The position numbers and the translations under genes are program-made. From assembly GCA_963514095.1 (NCBI GenBank), contig OY741273.1:14254718-14318717 (forward strand): a stretch of DNA of 64,000 nucleotides, in the 5' to 3' direction. Below the pieces are notes generated by a model. It ran no database searches. It was not told where the DNA came from and saw only the letters and a list, made by a program, of their open reading frames with translations. This document shows positions 1-13,663 of this stretch, in pieces (position 1 is the first letter of the stretch; each line of letters starts with the position of its first letter). This stretch comes from Eutrigla gurnardus (Eukaryota > Chordata > Actinopteri > Perciformes > Triglidae).

Positions 1-980
1 TTTTCCCGTTACGCTCTGATTGTTTTTTTTTTCCCGGAGCCTTCTCGTTGCGCTTGGATCACAAACGCGCCTCTGTGATTGTCTTGGGGAAGAGCTGTGC
101 TCAGACTCTCTCCTCCTCTTGCTCCGCGTCTTGCTGCTTCTCCCTGTTATTCAAAAGGATGCTGAAGGGGTGAAGCCCAGGTGTGTGTGATGCTGAGTCA
201 GAGCCCGGTACGATCCTGAAAGAAAAATGAATGGAGGGAAGAGAGAGAAAAAAGAAAGAAAAAAACTGGCTAAACTAAATCTTTTTTTGAAGAAAAAAAA
301 GAGCTCCGATTTCCGGAATAAAAGACTGATTGACGGATCATCCTCGGGGAGAGAGGAAATAAATACATTTAAAAAAAAATATGAGAAAATAACCAAAGAG
401 CAAAGAAGCGAGCAGGGGGTGTGAGAGGGCGCAAGAATAAGAATGGAAATCAGCTTTTTCTCTGAGACTCCAAAGTCAGATCATCTTCATCGCCTCTGAG
501 CGTCCAGCAAGAGGCGAGCAAGCGCATCTTCCCCGCTGCCGCTCTCTAATCGCACCACACTGACTCCCTGAGCATTACACAGAATAACCCTCTCCTGCCC
601 CTGCAGACGCTTTAATTCCTCATTGCCTTAAAGGAGCAGAAGCGGTTACCGGTCGCTCCAGAGGGCAAGGCACTTCTGGAGGTGAGAGTGTGAGAGCACT
701 CAGCGAAGGGGGGGCATTTGCATTAAGGAAATGAGCTGCACCTGACGCGCCGAGGCACCTAGGAGAACATTCTTTACGCACGGAGATGCGCCGGCTCGAA
801 CAGGAAGTCTGGGTGCCCGGTGTGCAGGTGCGCTCCGCGTGCCGCACTATAACGCCGGATCGGACTGGAGATCATTGTATTTCTCCCAGAGTCGCTTATA
901 GGAACGGAGATCTCCACAAGGACGTCCAATGACGCTGCTTTGTGTTCACATAAGTGCACGAATTAGTTTTTCTTTGGAAT
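1..980. promoter_or_regulatory. CpG-rich block, possible promoter or first exon of an off-window gene
   Basis: This stretch is richer in CpG than the following 12 kb, especially around 480-960, and has A-rich and purine-rich runs at 230-400. No open frame here looks like a conserved protein. It resembles the promoter or 5' untranslated region of a gene lying left of the window. In mammals the upstream neighbour of BACE2 is DSCAM, divergently transcribed, so a DSCAM 5' end is a reasonable guess from synteny only; no DSCAM coding exon was seen. Confidence 0.3.
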
Positions 981-1096
981 TGATTGAAGTGGCTTCAACA
1001 TTGTGTGAGGATAGAAAGGAAAGGCAGCATTTTTTTTTTTTTTGACAGTGGCTGCAGAAAATACAGGGTTAAACTAAAGCAACCCCCACCCCAAAG

Positions 1097-1104
1097 GCGC
1101 GCGC

Positions 1105-1169
<65 letters not shown>
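1097..1169. repeat. (CA)n microsatellite with CG-rich start
   Basis: A dinucleotide array beginning with alternating GC/CA units and continuing as a pure CA run. The alternating purine-pyrimidine pattern, including the CG units, is Z-DNA-prone. Frames crossing it (poly-HT or poly-CV) are artefacts. Confidence 0.95.
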
Positions 1170-1178
<9 letters not shown>

Positions 1179-4068
1179 TATAGCCTACCGCCTCCCTCAA
1201 CCCCATAATCCACCACCCCTCCATTTTAATGCCTGCCTTGAAGTCAAGGGTGTAGCTGTAGTGGCAGTGGGAGCCTGTGGGCCTGTCCACAGAGCCGGGT
1301 ACACTGAACGTGATATAACCAGCAGGGCAGTCTGCATCTCATTCTCTATTCCACATGACAGACTATACTGGAAGTCCTTGTTATTTACCCCAGGATACTA
1401 CATTTCTGCTCTAATATAGGAGATCTTTACCATTCTGAATCCATACAAAGGGAAATGAATAGATGAAATGTGATATAAAAGCTCAGGCATGGGTGTAGCT
1501 GAGATGTTCGTGTTAAATAATCTCGTCTTGGTGGGTTTGGGGTGTTTTTATCTACATGTATCTGTGTCCACTTGTCTGCCTGTCCTCTAGCTTGCATTAT
1601 TATTATTTTTTATTTTATTTTTTTTATTATAAAATGATTTCCCTTCCGTTCGCATTCAGCAATACCCGAAAATTAAATTGTGCTTTTATCACAGATGTCC
1701 TTTTTTTTAATCTTACACCAAAATGTATGTTTAATTAAGTAGGCAATGGTTTTACTTACTGTCCCCTCCACCCCTAAGCTGTAAGATAAACCCAAACAAG
1801 TTGAAGTGTCTGTAGCACTGAGGAGAAAACACGGGTGAATCAGGGCAGTGGGTCAGAGATCCTGCTCGTCATTTAGAGTGGATTAGGAGCGCTGTGCTTG
1901 TGTTTCAGCTCTGGATTCTTGGCATGGATGGGCAAGTAAGTTCATTAGTAGCAGCAGACTGTGAGATATGATCGTTTCAGAGGGAGGATGCAATACCAGC
2001 CCGCCTGCAAATTTATCAAATTTGTTTTTCCGCTCACAAGATGCACATTCGGCTTCTCAGCCCTCCCCATTTACATCACAAAGGCTTTAGACTGCCACTG
2101 AACATTTGAGTGGACAAAGTGAATGAAAACACCTTGCTAAAGGGCACCTCTGTATTTCTAATGTACTTTCTTTGTCCACATGTGTGTGTCTATATGATGC
2201 CCTACAGGTAATCAACCACAGAAGTACTTCAGTACTAGTTTTCCTTATTCAGCCTTCACTGAAGGTGACATTAACAGCCAGCAAAGACCAAAAAAAACAA
2301 ACAAAGAGGGAGGGAAAAAAAGATCCGACTGTGGGCTCAAGGGATTGGAAGAGGGGATCTGTGGAATTAGAGGGTGCCATCTGACATTTTGGGGGAAATG
2401 AGGCATTGGTATAATCTAGCTAAGCAAACAGGATTTTATGAGAATACGAAATTTAAAAAGAAATGGAATAAGTAAGGAAAAGCAAATCAAAAGTTTATAT
2501 TTGTTTTTCTTTTTTGTGGGATGTGGAAACCCTTTCCCCCCCTAGCACATATAGGCGAAGGCAACGCTGGCAGGGGGGCTACGTAGTGTGTGTACAGTAC
2601 ATACACTCTCATATCACTGTACACACACTCCATACGTGGGAGTTACCCGGTATAAGCACAGCTTCACAACGTGTGTTTGACAGCAAACAAACACACAGAA
2701 ACATCAACACTGACCAAATGACCTTACAGCGACAACACCACGGCAGCTGTGCATATATAGGTTCTCAAATTACTGATATTAAGAGGCGGAGAAAATTCTA
2801 TATAATTGTGCTTTAATTAGTACAGTACTGACTAATTTGTGATCCCCTTATAGTGTCTAATGTTTAGTAAGTGGGGATCAATCGCCCTTTTACCTTCAAA
2901 ACTGTAATTTGAAAAAGCATTGCCTCCTTCTCTACATCCACAAATGTCTAACGCTACGAGGGAAACTTTTAAATGAGAATCTAATTCCTGACCCACGCCG
3001 AATAACAAAAACACAAAGAAACGCACGATTTTTGCATCAGAGTACGAGATCTGTTGCTCAATTTTGGCGATACAAGGATCAAATTTAGCGAAGCGCTTTG
3101 ATACACACTGTTGGTGGCACACACAGACTTCCATCTTTATGGAAAACAGTTGCCGCTGTGAAGCACTCACACCAGCAGACAGCTGTGCAACCCAACAGGC
3201 CGCTTGGCGACGTGAAAGACAATACCCTGTTTTTCACTCTGAAGACAAGAGCCTTGACCTTGTAACCAGTAGGCGGAGGTATTAAAGCCCAACAGTGGAA
3301 CTGCATTATAACAAACATTGATCAGCTTGGTCAATTTGACCTGAGCCGTGTTACTTAATCACTTCAATAGAAACTTATGATTTAAAGGGAAATATCAACA
3401 TTTCAGTTGACATAAACTCTAAAAAAAACAAATAATGTGATAAAAAAACACACCAAATGTATAGTTTATCATCATATATCCTCATGACAACAGGTCATAC
3501 AACTTGAGATGTATTACACGCATATAATCATGATTTATCCGTCCCCAGTTGTGTTTTGAATATGAGCAGAGTGGATTTTTTGGTGGAATTTGAGTTATCC
3601 ATGTGGGTAGAAAAAGGGTATAATTCATTGTCGGCCCCCAGCATGATGCCGAAACAGTGGTAAGTGAATGTGACAATGGGGCCCCTGGGCGGCTGCAGAC
3701 CATCTTGGCCTTGCTGCGTGGCCTTGTGTGTCCGTCTGTGGGTGTGTGTACATGTGCCACCATGTCAGTGTGTGGATGGGAAGAAGTAGAGCACATGTGA
3801 GACGATTCATGAACAACGCTCCCCCCCCCGGGTCAGGACTCCTCCAACTGTTATACTCTGTAATCTCTATACACTGGAATGGGATCTGTGCGGGGCGCTC
3901 TGTATTTTACTGCCAACTTCATCATGAACCATCAAACAACACATTAATCAGAGTCGCGGCAGCAGTTATATCAGTGGAATTTGCAGTATTTTTAATTTAG
4001 CCGCAATGTAAGAACTGTAACATTTGATGCATCTTAGTGCGTTAACTTGAAAGGAGTTCAGGAGGGAA

Positions 4069-4300
4069 GACCACTTCTATGGCCTCCACACGGCTCTCAA
4101 TATGGCGATGGCCGAGCCAGCTAATGATGCTAACAGTGGAAAACGATGGCAGGAGTGTTGACAGAACAATGTTTACCTGGGGGGCGCTACACTTCTGTGA
4201 TGACATCGCCAATCGGGACGGCGTTATCAGCTCTATCTGCGGTACGAGGGCAACGCGGAGCGGCGGCCATGAGCTCGTCTGTGGGGCTGAGAGGCTCACA
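4069..4300 (+). repeat. Dispersed repeat, copy A
   Basis: This segment shares an ordered set of words with 16640-16875 and partly with 18190-18300: a 'gctaatg-tgctaacag' word, a '-gtgctgacag-' word, and 'ggcgttatcagct'. The same order and similar spacing indicate copies of one short interspersed element. There are no clear ends and no coding capacity. The class is not determined. Confidence 0.55.
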
Positions 4301-5039
4301 TGGCTGGTTGGCTGGGTAAATAAAGCACACAGAGGGAGAGCGACTCGTTGTTTGCTGCTACATGAATGCTCAGTATCAAGAACCTTTAATTGAGACATTC
4401 ATTTGGAAAAAATCTGGATAAAAATGCAACAAAAATGACACGAACAAAACACATATATTACATATTTATTTAATCAGCAAATTGATGGTCTATGTTTAAA
4501 AAAAGGTTCATATTAAAAGGGGATTTTTTGTCACGTTTTGTTCTTTTATCATTATTAGTCAAGGTACCAACTAACTTGCAGCTACAGAGATTTCCAAGGA
4601 ACTATTTTGTGTATTTTCAGAGTATGTGTTTGAAGAGCTGTTTGAAGAGCTGCAGCAGGCTGGAGCTCTTTGCCTCCATCAACGTGACTTACTTCTCAAA
4701 TGTCAAGTGGAAAGTAAAATGTTATTATGACCAATAGTGATAATGGACAAAAAAATATATTATTGATGGACATTAAACATTAAATAAAAATGTCTAAAAC
4801 GCTGCCAGCATGCAACGCTGTTATATGCCATCCTCTCCCGTGCACACCAGTGGTCATACTAATGGTTTGATCATAAGATAAATCAAATCAAGTGCTTCTT
4901 GTGGTTTATTGAAACATTCAAATACTTCTGTGGTCCAGTCTGCATGTCATCCTTGAGTTATTCAAGGAAAATATTAAAAATGATAGGGCGGTACAGCCCA
5001 TTCTTCCTCAGCAATACATGTTTTTCAAGCAGCATGCAT

Positions 5040-5040
<1 letters not shown>

Positions 5041-5112
<72 letters not shown>
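5041..5112. repeat. (CA)n microsatellite
   Basis: Uninterrupted CA dinucleotide array of about 36 units in intergenic DNA. Histidine/threonine frames through it are not genes. Confidence 0.97.
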
Positions 5113-5116
<4 letters not shown>

Positions 5117-8100
5117 CGCCCCCCCTCCTGTCCCTGTCCCTCTGGCCGACCCGGTCCCTGGCGTGTGTGCAGACAGGCTGGGTAATCCCTCAGGATGGGG
5201 CCTCTTGTTTTGACAACTCCTGTGAAGCCCAGTGTCTCTTACAACAAAACACAGACTGGCCTATCATCAGCAGAATGTCAGCCCTCGGCTCACTCCTTCA
5301 TCACCCAAAGGAGGATCGGGTTACCTTTCTACTATGCGACCCATTAACTCAGAATAGAAACATTCTCAGCGCCGGTATAATGATCCTTTGTTTGCAAAGA
5401 CAATGACATTGATAAGAGACGAGGCGCGCTCGTGGCTCCTGATAGTAGTGTGTATAAGGTTACATGTTGCCAGGACGGGAGTGGTGTGGCTCCTAAACAG
5501 AGTTCAGGGTGGTGTACTCTTACCCTCGACTGGTCCCAGTGGGATGAAAAGACACCTGCAGGTCAATCAGCATGAGGACACATGCACACTCTTTAAATTA
5601 GGATGGCTATAAGAGGGTGGAAGAAATCAACATGTCACAGACACTAATGACAAAGAGCAGATGAGTTTATGGAGGTCAGTAGAAAGAGTGAAGGAGTTTG
5701 ATGACCTTCATTGGAGGGCCACCCACATAAAATATGTTCATACATATATGCATATATATATACACACATATATAAACTTTAACTGTAACTTCAGAGCTTT
5801 CCAGGATAATATTCATCTCTTGATGATGATTTCTCGATGAGGTTTGATCACTGAACCACTTAGTTAACACCCGTTTCCAGTCTTTATGCTAAGCTGAGCT
5901 GCCTGGTTGCTGGCTGTCTTATAAGGGCTGAGGCATGCTGTGTGCAGTGGCTGTGCCTCGGTCCTCAACAACTTGCAAGAAGCAGGCAGTCGGTTTAAGA
6001 GTGGTATCCATTGATCAAATTCACAGCAAGAAACTCAACGAGCGTATTTCCCAACAATTTCTTTCATTTCTTCCTCTAAATTGCTCATTCTAATTTGGAC
6101 TCAAATGACCATCATCGGATATACAAGGATTTCAGAGGCGAGACACACAGCCCCGCGTTGGCTGAAAACTGTATTTTAACCTGTAAGACTTCACTCTGCA
6201 GAACGGCCCACAGTACCATGCACTACAGTAACCTTTCCCATCTCCCTCTCAATTCACGATACCAACATCCCAGCCCGCTACAGCAACCCCAGCCAGTTTC
6301 CCATTGGTTAGCCCCAAGGCACAGAGGAGCATATCTGTAGCCAACCTTGACGTGCTAAACTAGGACGCTGAAGGGGACAGAAATGGGAGGAGAGAAGGGG
6401 AGAGGCAGGGGAGCGAGTGAAAGGAGGAGAGAGGGGGAGAAAATGTAATGAAAGGCTGGAGAGAGGCGGCAATATGGAAGTGAGGACGGAGAGCTGAGAG
6501 GGTGATGGAGAAAAAAAGGGGGGGATAGAGAGAAAGGGGCGGCGGAGAGAGGGAAGGGGGTGAAGGTGGAGAGTGGGAGTAAAAGGAGGGAGAGAACAGG
6601 GTGGGTTTTTGGCGATTTGTACTCTGGCTGCATATGCGCCTGGTCTCCATCTCCTCCATTCTCTGCTTGAAAACTGGAAAAATCAATACCCCCACAGTCT
6701 AGCGTATCCCCACATGAACTGGATCATTAAAAATATATAATCAAACACCCCACCGTCATTTTTCATCACTATTACCATCATCACATATCTGAGCAGGCAC
6801 GGTTATCGGTATATCACCAACACGGCTGTAACAATGTAATAACCCAATCAATGGCCTCCTAATTATTTCAGTGGCTCAGTTAATCGTCCAGTTAAAGCGG
6901 TCTTTCAGACTGGGCTCTGGGCGGAGATGGGCTGCTTGTTATCGAATGCACACAGCAGAACCGAAAAGCGAGGTTGTTGTAATAAGAATATCTGACTTTT
7001 CAGCTTCACAACTCAATCCAACTCAGGGTCGCAGTGTTGCCTAGTAACGATGGCACACTACTGACCTTATCTATGTGGTCATAAAAATGTATGAAGAAGC
7101 CCCCTCCCTCTTCTCCTTCCAACCTCCTCCCTGCTTTCGTTCAGTCCTTCCTACCACACTACCGGCCTCGCAGCCTTTATCTCCCCCTCATTGAGTAGCA
7201 TCTAGCCAGGGGGCGAGCACCCTCCACGCTCCCCTACCCCTGCCAGGGCAGCTCCGCGAATAGTGTTATCCGCCCGGGAGCTCCCCTCTCTTTTATTACA
7301 GGGGGGGGCCAGGAAACATGTACACACTTGAGCCTCGTGCAACACCACAATGCGCTTGTATACGCTGCATGCTCATAGAACACAGGGGTACAGCACTAGT
7401 GGGCGGGTAGTGGGAGGCTGGAAGGATGCAGATTGCACGCTATGAAACTGATAGATAGCTGTAAGAACAGAGGGGACACGAGCAAGCGCAGAGGAGACTC
7501 AACACCACACCGCAAGGTGAATCGGTGCACCAGCCTCCATGAGAATGTTACTTCAGAGTGGAATCGCTGCTCTGCCTGATGCAGGAGCGAAGAGGGGCGA
7601 CAGAGTGTGAGAAAATGTGCTTGTGCACAGGAGAAAACAACGAAAATACAATGGGCTTACCTCCGCAATGAGCATCACAAACAGGCTGTATTTGTGATGG
7701 CAATTTGCTTGTGAGAGATGAGACGTACGTGATCTCTATCCGCTCATGGCTCCTGAGAGTCGGGTTCAGCTTTTCTAATTGGCTATCACCTTGGAGAAGA
7801 CCATCCTAATGAGGAGACAAACTCCAGGTGTTGCACCTGATACAACCCCTGAGAGTCACATGGGGAGCGTGACATGCACTGTTTACACACACACCTGCTC
7901 CATCTGCCTGCTCTACAATTAGCACCCCCAGGAAATAATGTGTCAGGATATTCGCCGCAAAGTCAGAGCAAAGATCTGCAAACTTCGTTGATGTCATTCG
8001 TTTAAAATCTGGGTTTGGAACGCAAGAACCAAAGAAACCGACTGCAAACCGTCAAAAATAACTGTATTTATTTGGGAAAAATAGATATCAACATCTTTAT

Positions 8101-9880
8101 CTACTATTTTAGTTATTTCGGTGACTAATTATAACAGCGGCTGCATTGAACCAAATCCCGGTACAGACTGCTGACAAACAGCATCTCCATAACCGGGACG
8201 GCCACAGCCAGCCTGCCCAGCGCTAGAGCTGCATCTGCTCTGTGGCACCGACACATCAGGTGGGATCGGTGGTATTTGAACAAACACAGACGGCATATGT
8301 TTGTGTATGTAAGCGTTAGAGTAACCAGGGAGACCGGTGAGGGTATGAGTAGTGCCTTGAGGCGAGGAGCACAAGGGGTGGCAGGGTTCCTGACTCCCAC
8401 TGCGGCCTGTTTAGACGCTAGCTTCTGTGAGTCATCTACGTGTCACTAATGCTTTTCCCATGAATGAACAAACAGATACAGATACACTGCAGAGAGGCAA
8501 CGCTACCACCACGGGGGGAAGAGTAAGCGTGAATAGCCTGTGAGACTAGCATGAGCCATCCTTAGTCATACTCCCGCCTGTCTCGGCAGTGAGAGTTGCC
8601 ATACAGTTACAAGTAATTGATCTAAAAAAAAAATAAAAAAAACCCTAAAATAAATCAAAAGCAGCTGTCTTATATGGCTGGAAACATGCAGCGTGGAACC
8701 AGGGAACCAGCGGTGTACCTGTTGTCTGGAGCGTCCCTCTCATCTTATTCAGGCTCTCCTCATTTGGGCTGCTCTCCTGCAGGAGCGGCTGTGAATATGT
8801 ACACCTTGTTAGGAGGTTGACAGTTCTGGCAGAGGGAGAGACGGGGGAAGTAGCTTGTTATGAAGAACAGGCTAACTACATGTCAATCCCTGCTATGCGG
8901 AGGCAGGAAACACAAAAATAAAACAAAGAATAAACAAGGGAGCTTCGTCGAGAAATGTGAAAAACATAGAAATCATCTTTTCATCTCGGTCTAAATTAAT
9001 TAGAGGAGCAAACCCCATTATATCAAGTTCAATATTTCAATGCTCTGAGCTAAAAGCTAATTGACCCCGGCCACTCTGCTAATAAAACAACATGGTAGAC
9101 TGGATATCAAAATGAGATTTGCCTCAGAAACATGTGGCCGTCCTGCTCATTATGGCCTGCCCCCCTCGGTAATCCCCATGTGCTGCTCATCCAGCTCTGC
9201 CATGCCTGCGCTATAATTACATTGCATCTAATATCACTGGAAAATGCTAACAGATTCAGCGAATCTCTGATGAGCATTAGACTGGCGGTGATTGCGGGTT
9301 CGTCTCTGGGGCTACTTATCACCGGTAATATTGCTAATTCAACACCTCATGATGCACAGTTTATATAATGTTTGATTGAACTTGTAATAACTTGAAGTGT
9401 AATATAAAGTAATGTAAAATATAAAATAAAAGGCTATGGGTTAGTTTAGTATAAAGATGGCACAGGGGAAACGGCTAAATTGTAACAATTGTAAATAAAA
9501 AACAACTTTTCTTTTCTACACTTTGGTTTTTGTTTGTACAAATTAAATAAATATGATATTATGTGTGAAAATGTAAGCTTTAGGGGTGCTTCTAAGTGAA
9601 TTTCTGTAAGCGAGGCAAGGTTTTTCCAAGTTTCCAGTCTTAATGCCAAGGTAAGCCAATCAGCTGCTTCATATTTACCTTACATGAACATGGTAATGAT
9701 TTCTCATCTTCCTCTGAGCTAAACAAATGAGTGTCTTTTCGACTGTTGCTTTTAGTGTATGGTCCCAAAATCTCACAGGACAGCATAGTTTCATTAAAGT
9801 GTTGAAAATACAATATGTATTGTCTTTTTTGCTGTTTTTGGTCTTTTTTGTGTAGCCTAATTGTTATTTATTTATTGTTA
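5113..9880. other. Noncoding intergenic DNA
   Basis: No coding exon or RNA gene recognised. It contains the purine-rich tract at 6361-6605 and a moderately GC-rich segment around 7080-7330 without recognisable coding content. The rest is ordinary AT-rich spacer. Confidence 0.55.
6361..6605 (+). repeat. Purine-rich (GGA/GAG) tract
   Basis: The + strand is almost entirely A and G for about 240 bases, with many runs of three or more G (gggg, ggggg, ggggggg) separated by A. Opposite-strand frames through it translate to Ser/Pro/Leu-rich low complexity and are not genes. Such asymmetry can form triplex or G-quadruplex structures; that is inference. Confidence 0.8.
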
Positions 9881-9884
9881 TTGT

Positions 9885-9895
9885 TGTTATTATTA

Positions 9896-9950
<55 letters not shown>

Positions 9951-9960
9951 CATCATCAAT

Positions 9961-9995
<35 letters not shown>

Positions 9996-10011
9996 TATTA
10001 TTATTATTATT
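9885..10011. repeat. Compound (ATT)n-(ATC)n-(ATT)n trinucleotide array
   Basis: About 20 ATT units are followed by about 14 ATC units and a few more ATT units. Poly-leucine, poly-tyrosine, poly-serine and poly-histidine frames over 9815-10076 derive from this array and are not proteins. Confidence 0.95.
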
Positions 10012-10528
10012 CAAAAGTGATTAATCAAAAAAAACTCAGCGCCCTCTGGTTCCAACTACTCAAATGTATTCTGTGATTTTCTGTGTTTTATACGATTGTA
10101 TATTGGATATCTTGTTGTATCTGAATTTGGGGAAGTTGGGCGAAATACAACATTTAAACATGTCATCTTGAGTTCTGGGAAATTGTGATGGATCCTTATG
10201 TCATAACTGTATATAATTTTAAAATAATAATTTTAAAATAAAGGAAAAATATGAATCAATGATGAAACCCGTTAATTGCATTCCTGACCAATGTTACGGG
10301 AATGCCATATCAGACATGGGGTGCACTTTTAAATTATATTGTGTTAATAGTTGACATGATGGTCTAATTTCTTATTAAAACACAATCAAATTGCATATTG
10401 CATCAGGTAGGAGAAAATCAATTAGCTTCAAAATTACTACACAAAACAGTTTAAATCCATATTTCTAGCAAAGAGTGACCACTAAACTAAAGCCTAAATG
10501 ATCTCTAGTTACATCTGTGATTTGGTAG

Positions 10529-10530
<2 letters not shown>

Positions 10531-10608
<78 letters not shown>

Positions 10609-10611
10609 GTG
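10531..10611. repeat. (GT)n microsatellite
   Basis: About 40 GT units with a single GC interruption near the right end, in intergenic DNA. Confidence 0.97.
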
Positions 10612-12950
10612 ATATTGAGGCAAAGGTTGCACATGAAATAATGTAGAGTGCTCTCCTCTTCTCTCTCTCATCAGCTGTAATGATCAGAGCTGTGAGGATT
10701 AAGTACCAATGTCCCAGTAAAGGAGCTTTGCACTGCCAAATGTAGGACCACTGGCTCTACTAAGCTGCCTAATTTGCTCACACACAGAGATGCTACATCA
10801 CCCGCAGGTTAGATTAAAGGCATAAGAATGGTGTGGAGTGCCTTGTTGTGGCCAGCAGTGGAACTGCAGGAGGAATGGACATATTCAAAATATTGCCTCA
10901 ACAGATACAACACAGGCACATTATTCAAATATGACCAACAACAAAAGTTACTGGGTAACGAAAGTCCTGCAGGGACAATGGTAATATTTTTCACATGTCT
11001 CGGACAAACCTCAACCCCAATAACCGTTTGTTGCATGAAAAATTCTTATCATCACAAACTGAACGCTGTAACTTTTTTCTTACTCTATCTGATAAACACT
11101 CGCCTGATTAAAAAAAACACATTAAATTGATTAGATATCTCTTACCATTTCAAATACATCTGCAGCTCCGTATGCAGCAGAGGAAAATGAATGTGTAAAA
11201 CTGCAGGCCTCTGATTGCTGGATTTATTTAAAGAATTTTATTGGTACACAAAAATGATAGGTCATGGGGTTGAGACACCCTCAAACCAAATGAGGTATAG
11301 CACACATGATCAATCACTGGATTCACTGTGTTTCATGGCTATAACAGACAAGTAAACAATGCATTCCTCCTTCCCACTGTTTTTATACTCTCGGGCTAAG
11401 GAAATATCTCAAAGTCGTGGGGAAGAAGAAACGAGAATTGTGCTTAAATGGGTCATTCACAAGACCCAGTGCATGACAAGCAATGCACCGGAAAGATCTT
11501 TTTTGTGGTCACAGTCTTTCCTCATATTATTCAGGTTATTGTAACTATAGTGTTCGACTTCAATGGACGACCGAAACAGAGAGGGAGATGGGGGTGAACA
11601 TGTGACAGCGTAACTGTGGACTCATGAGGAATTCAGAGCGAGACAGTGGTTGTCTCTGTGTGCAGCAGCAGCATGGAGAAGGCTTGTGACATTGATCTTG
11701 CCTTACCACTGGGATGTTCTTCCTCTTTCTATGCACTGTCAACGCAGCAAATGAGACTTTCCCAGCTGGAACACATAAAGAACAAAAACCCCTGGGTTTC
11801 TAACATGGAAGATTAAATGTATGTTTTTTTTACAAACACCCACAGCTGGTTTTATTACTCAAATGTAGTGGACAAGCGTTAACCAGCAGTTGGTGCTCGG
11901 GCACAGAAGGAAGTAAAGAAGCTCGGGAGGAAATGCATGTGATTGCTGTTGGCATTATTTTGGATGTCTTAATCATGTGCAAACAAAATGAACTCCAAGC
12001 ATACAAAGGAAATGGGCTTTAACACTTCTGCACCAGGCTTTTAAATTATAGTTTATTAATGCACATGTCATCATAATGAGTTGATGTGAGTATGTGAAGT
12101 TATCTGAGAGACTTGAAACGAATGTAAAACACTATGGTACTGTGTTATAAATGCAAAGCAACTGAATAGACTTGGAAAGAAGAAACTAATACATTGACTG
12201 CTGATGGGGATTATCTTTTAAAATTCAAAAAATCCAAAAGTATAATAACTAAAAATAGTAAAAATAAATAAATAAATAAAAACATAAAAAACATGCACAA
12301 TTTGACATATGAATCATAGTATTGACAACTTATTATAGGCTACAATACAGGTATGAGTTGACATACAGGACTGTTTTTAAATATTCACAGTACTTGAACT
12401 GACTTGGAAAGATTTAATAATTGTGACATCAAGCCTCTGGTTGAGGGAATTTCCTTTTCTGTCACTGAAACATTCTGAAAAGTGGTAGCGAATTGGATTT
12501 GCGCTGTAAATGAGGACACTTTAAGCGAAGCAAAAAAAAAAAAAAAAAAAAAGTGTCAATGTCGAAAAAAAACTGTCACCTGGCATCTGGGAAGTGGTAA
12601 CCCAGCAGCGTCAAGGCGGTTAAAATTAGACTAACGGTCGGGACACTTCAAACTTCAAAATAAAATAAACTTCACAATACAAAAAAAACCCAACATGACA
12701 CACAGACAAAACAAAAGTAGAGTACTTGATCTTGGATTAAATCCAAAACGTTAACCTGACATACAATGCACCACAAGGTATGTCATCAAATGTTAAATAG
12801 TTGAAGAACTTATTAATTGGCTTATGCTCAAACGTTTAATTGTATAATAGTGTGGGGACGTTTTTTTATTTCCCTCCTTTTCATAATTCTGTACATGTCC
12901 TGTCAATGTCCTGAGTAAAGACGAGGTCCTTGAATCTGTGCTGCAAACCA
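10612..12950. other. Noncoding intergenic DNA upstream of BACE2
   Basis: No exon recognised. AT-rich, with a poly-A run of about 21 at 12532-12552 and a short (AAAT)n run near 12260. BACE2 upstream control elements could lie here but none can be identified from sequence alone. Confidence 0.5.
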
Positions 12951-13280
12951 GAACCGTTTAGTGTGCCTTTAATTTGAAAGTGTAACCGGGCGCCGTGTTT
13001 CCGCCAGAGCGGCTAGCTTGATTCCAGTTGGAGGAGTGTGTGTGGAAGTGAAACATCTCTGAGAGACTACAGACTGCGGTCAAACAGTGGTTGTAGTGTT
13101 ACTCGTACTGTTGACAATGTCTCTATGTGTAACGTACTTCTGACGGAGGAGAGGCAGCCTTCCCGTGATGGCGGTTACCGAGGCTCAGGCGTTCCCGTGA
13201 TGGCCAAACCGAAAAGTTAAGGAGCAAACTTTGGAGCCGGAGCGACGTCCCCTGTTATCACTAGAGAAAGAAACACCGCC
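12951..13280 (+). promoter_or_regulatory. BACE2: BACE2 promoter and 5' untranslated region
   Basis: Immediately upstream of the BACE2 start the composition becomes richer in CpG (clusters near 12985-13015 and 13160-13275). There is no obvious TATA box. The initiator ATG at 13281 has a strong context (accgccATGG). The transcription start was not located. Confidence 0.5.
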
Positions 13281-13572
13281 ATGGCTCACACTACTGCTGT
13301 TTCGGTATGGGCTCTGGTCCTAAGTTTATACTTCGACGTGTCCACCTGTTACTTCGCTATTCCACTCAGAATATCCGCGGGGACTTACAACGTGTCCTCG
13401 GACGTGGTTCTGAGTCGGCAGGTCGCTTTAGCGTCGGATGGGAACGGCCTCTCTCTGGCCTCGGATCCGACCGGGACCGTGAACTTTCTGGACATGCAAA
13501 ATAACCTGCAAGGGGACTCTGGGAGAGGCTACTACATTGAAATGGAAATCGGTACACCTGGCCAAAAGGTAA

Positions 13573-13663
<91 letters not shown>

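Larger units (their letters stand above)
981..5040. other. Noncoding intergenic DNA
   Basis: No exon with recognisable homology and flanking splice sites was found on either strand. The stretch holds a (CA)n tract at 1097-1169, AT-rich DNA, and one copy of a dispersed repeat at 4069-4300. Short open frames here are chance frames. Confidence 0.6.

Noticed and set aside
4042..4398. Overlapping frames of 104 and 118 aa on opposite strands
   Set aside because: They coincide with dispersed repeat copy A and have no homology or splice context.
6355..6695. Ser/Pro/Leu-rich minus-strand frames of 92 and 111 aa
   Set aside because: Low-complexity translation of the purine-rich tract.
9815..10076. 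Poly-leucine, poly-tyrosine/histidine frames
   Set aside because: Generated by the ATT/ATC trinucleotide array; no start context, splice sites or homology.
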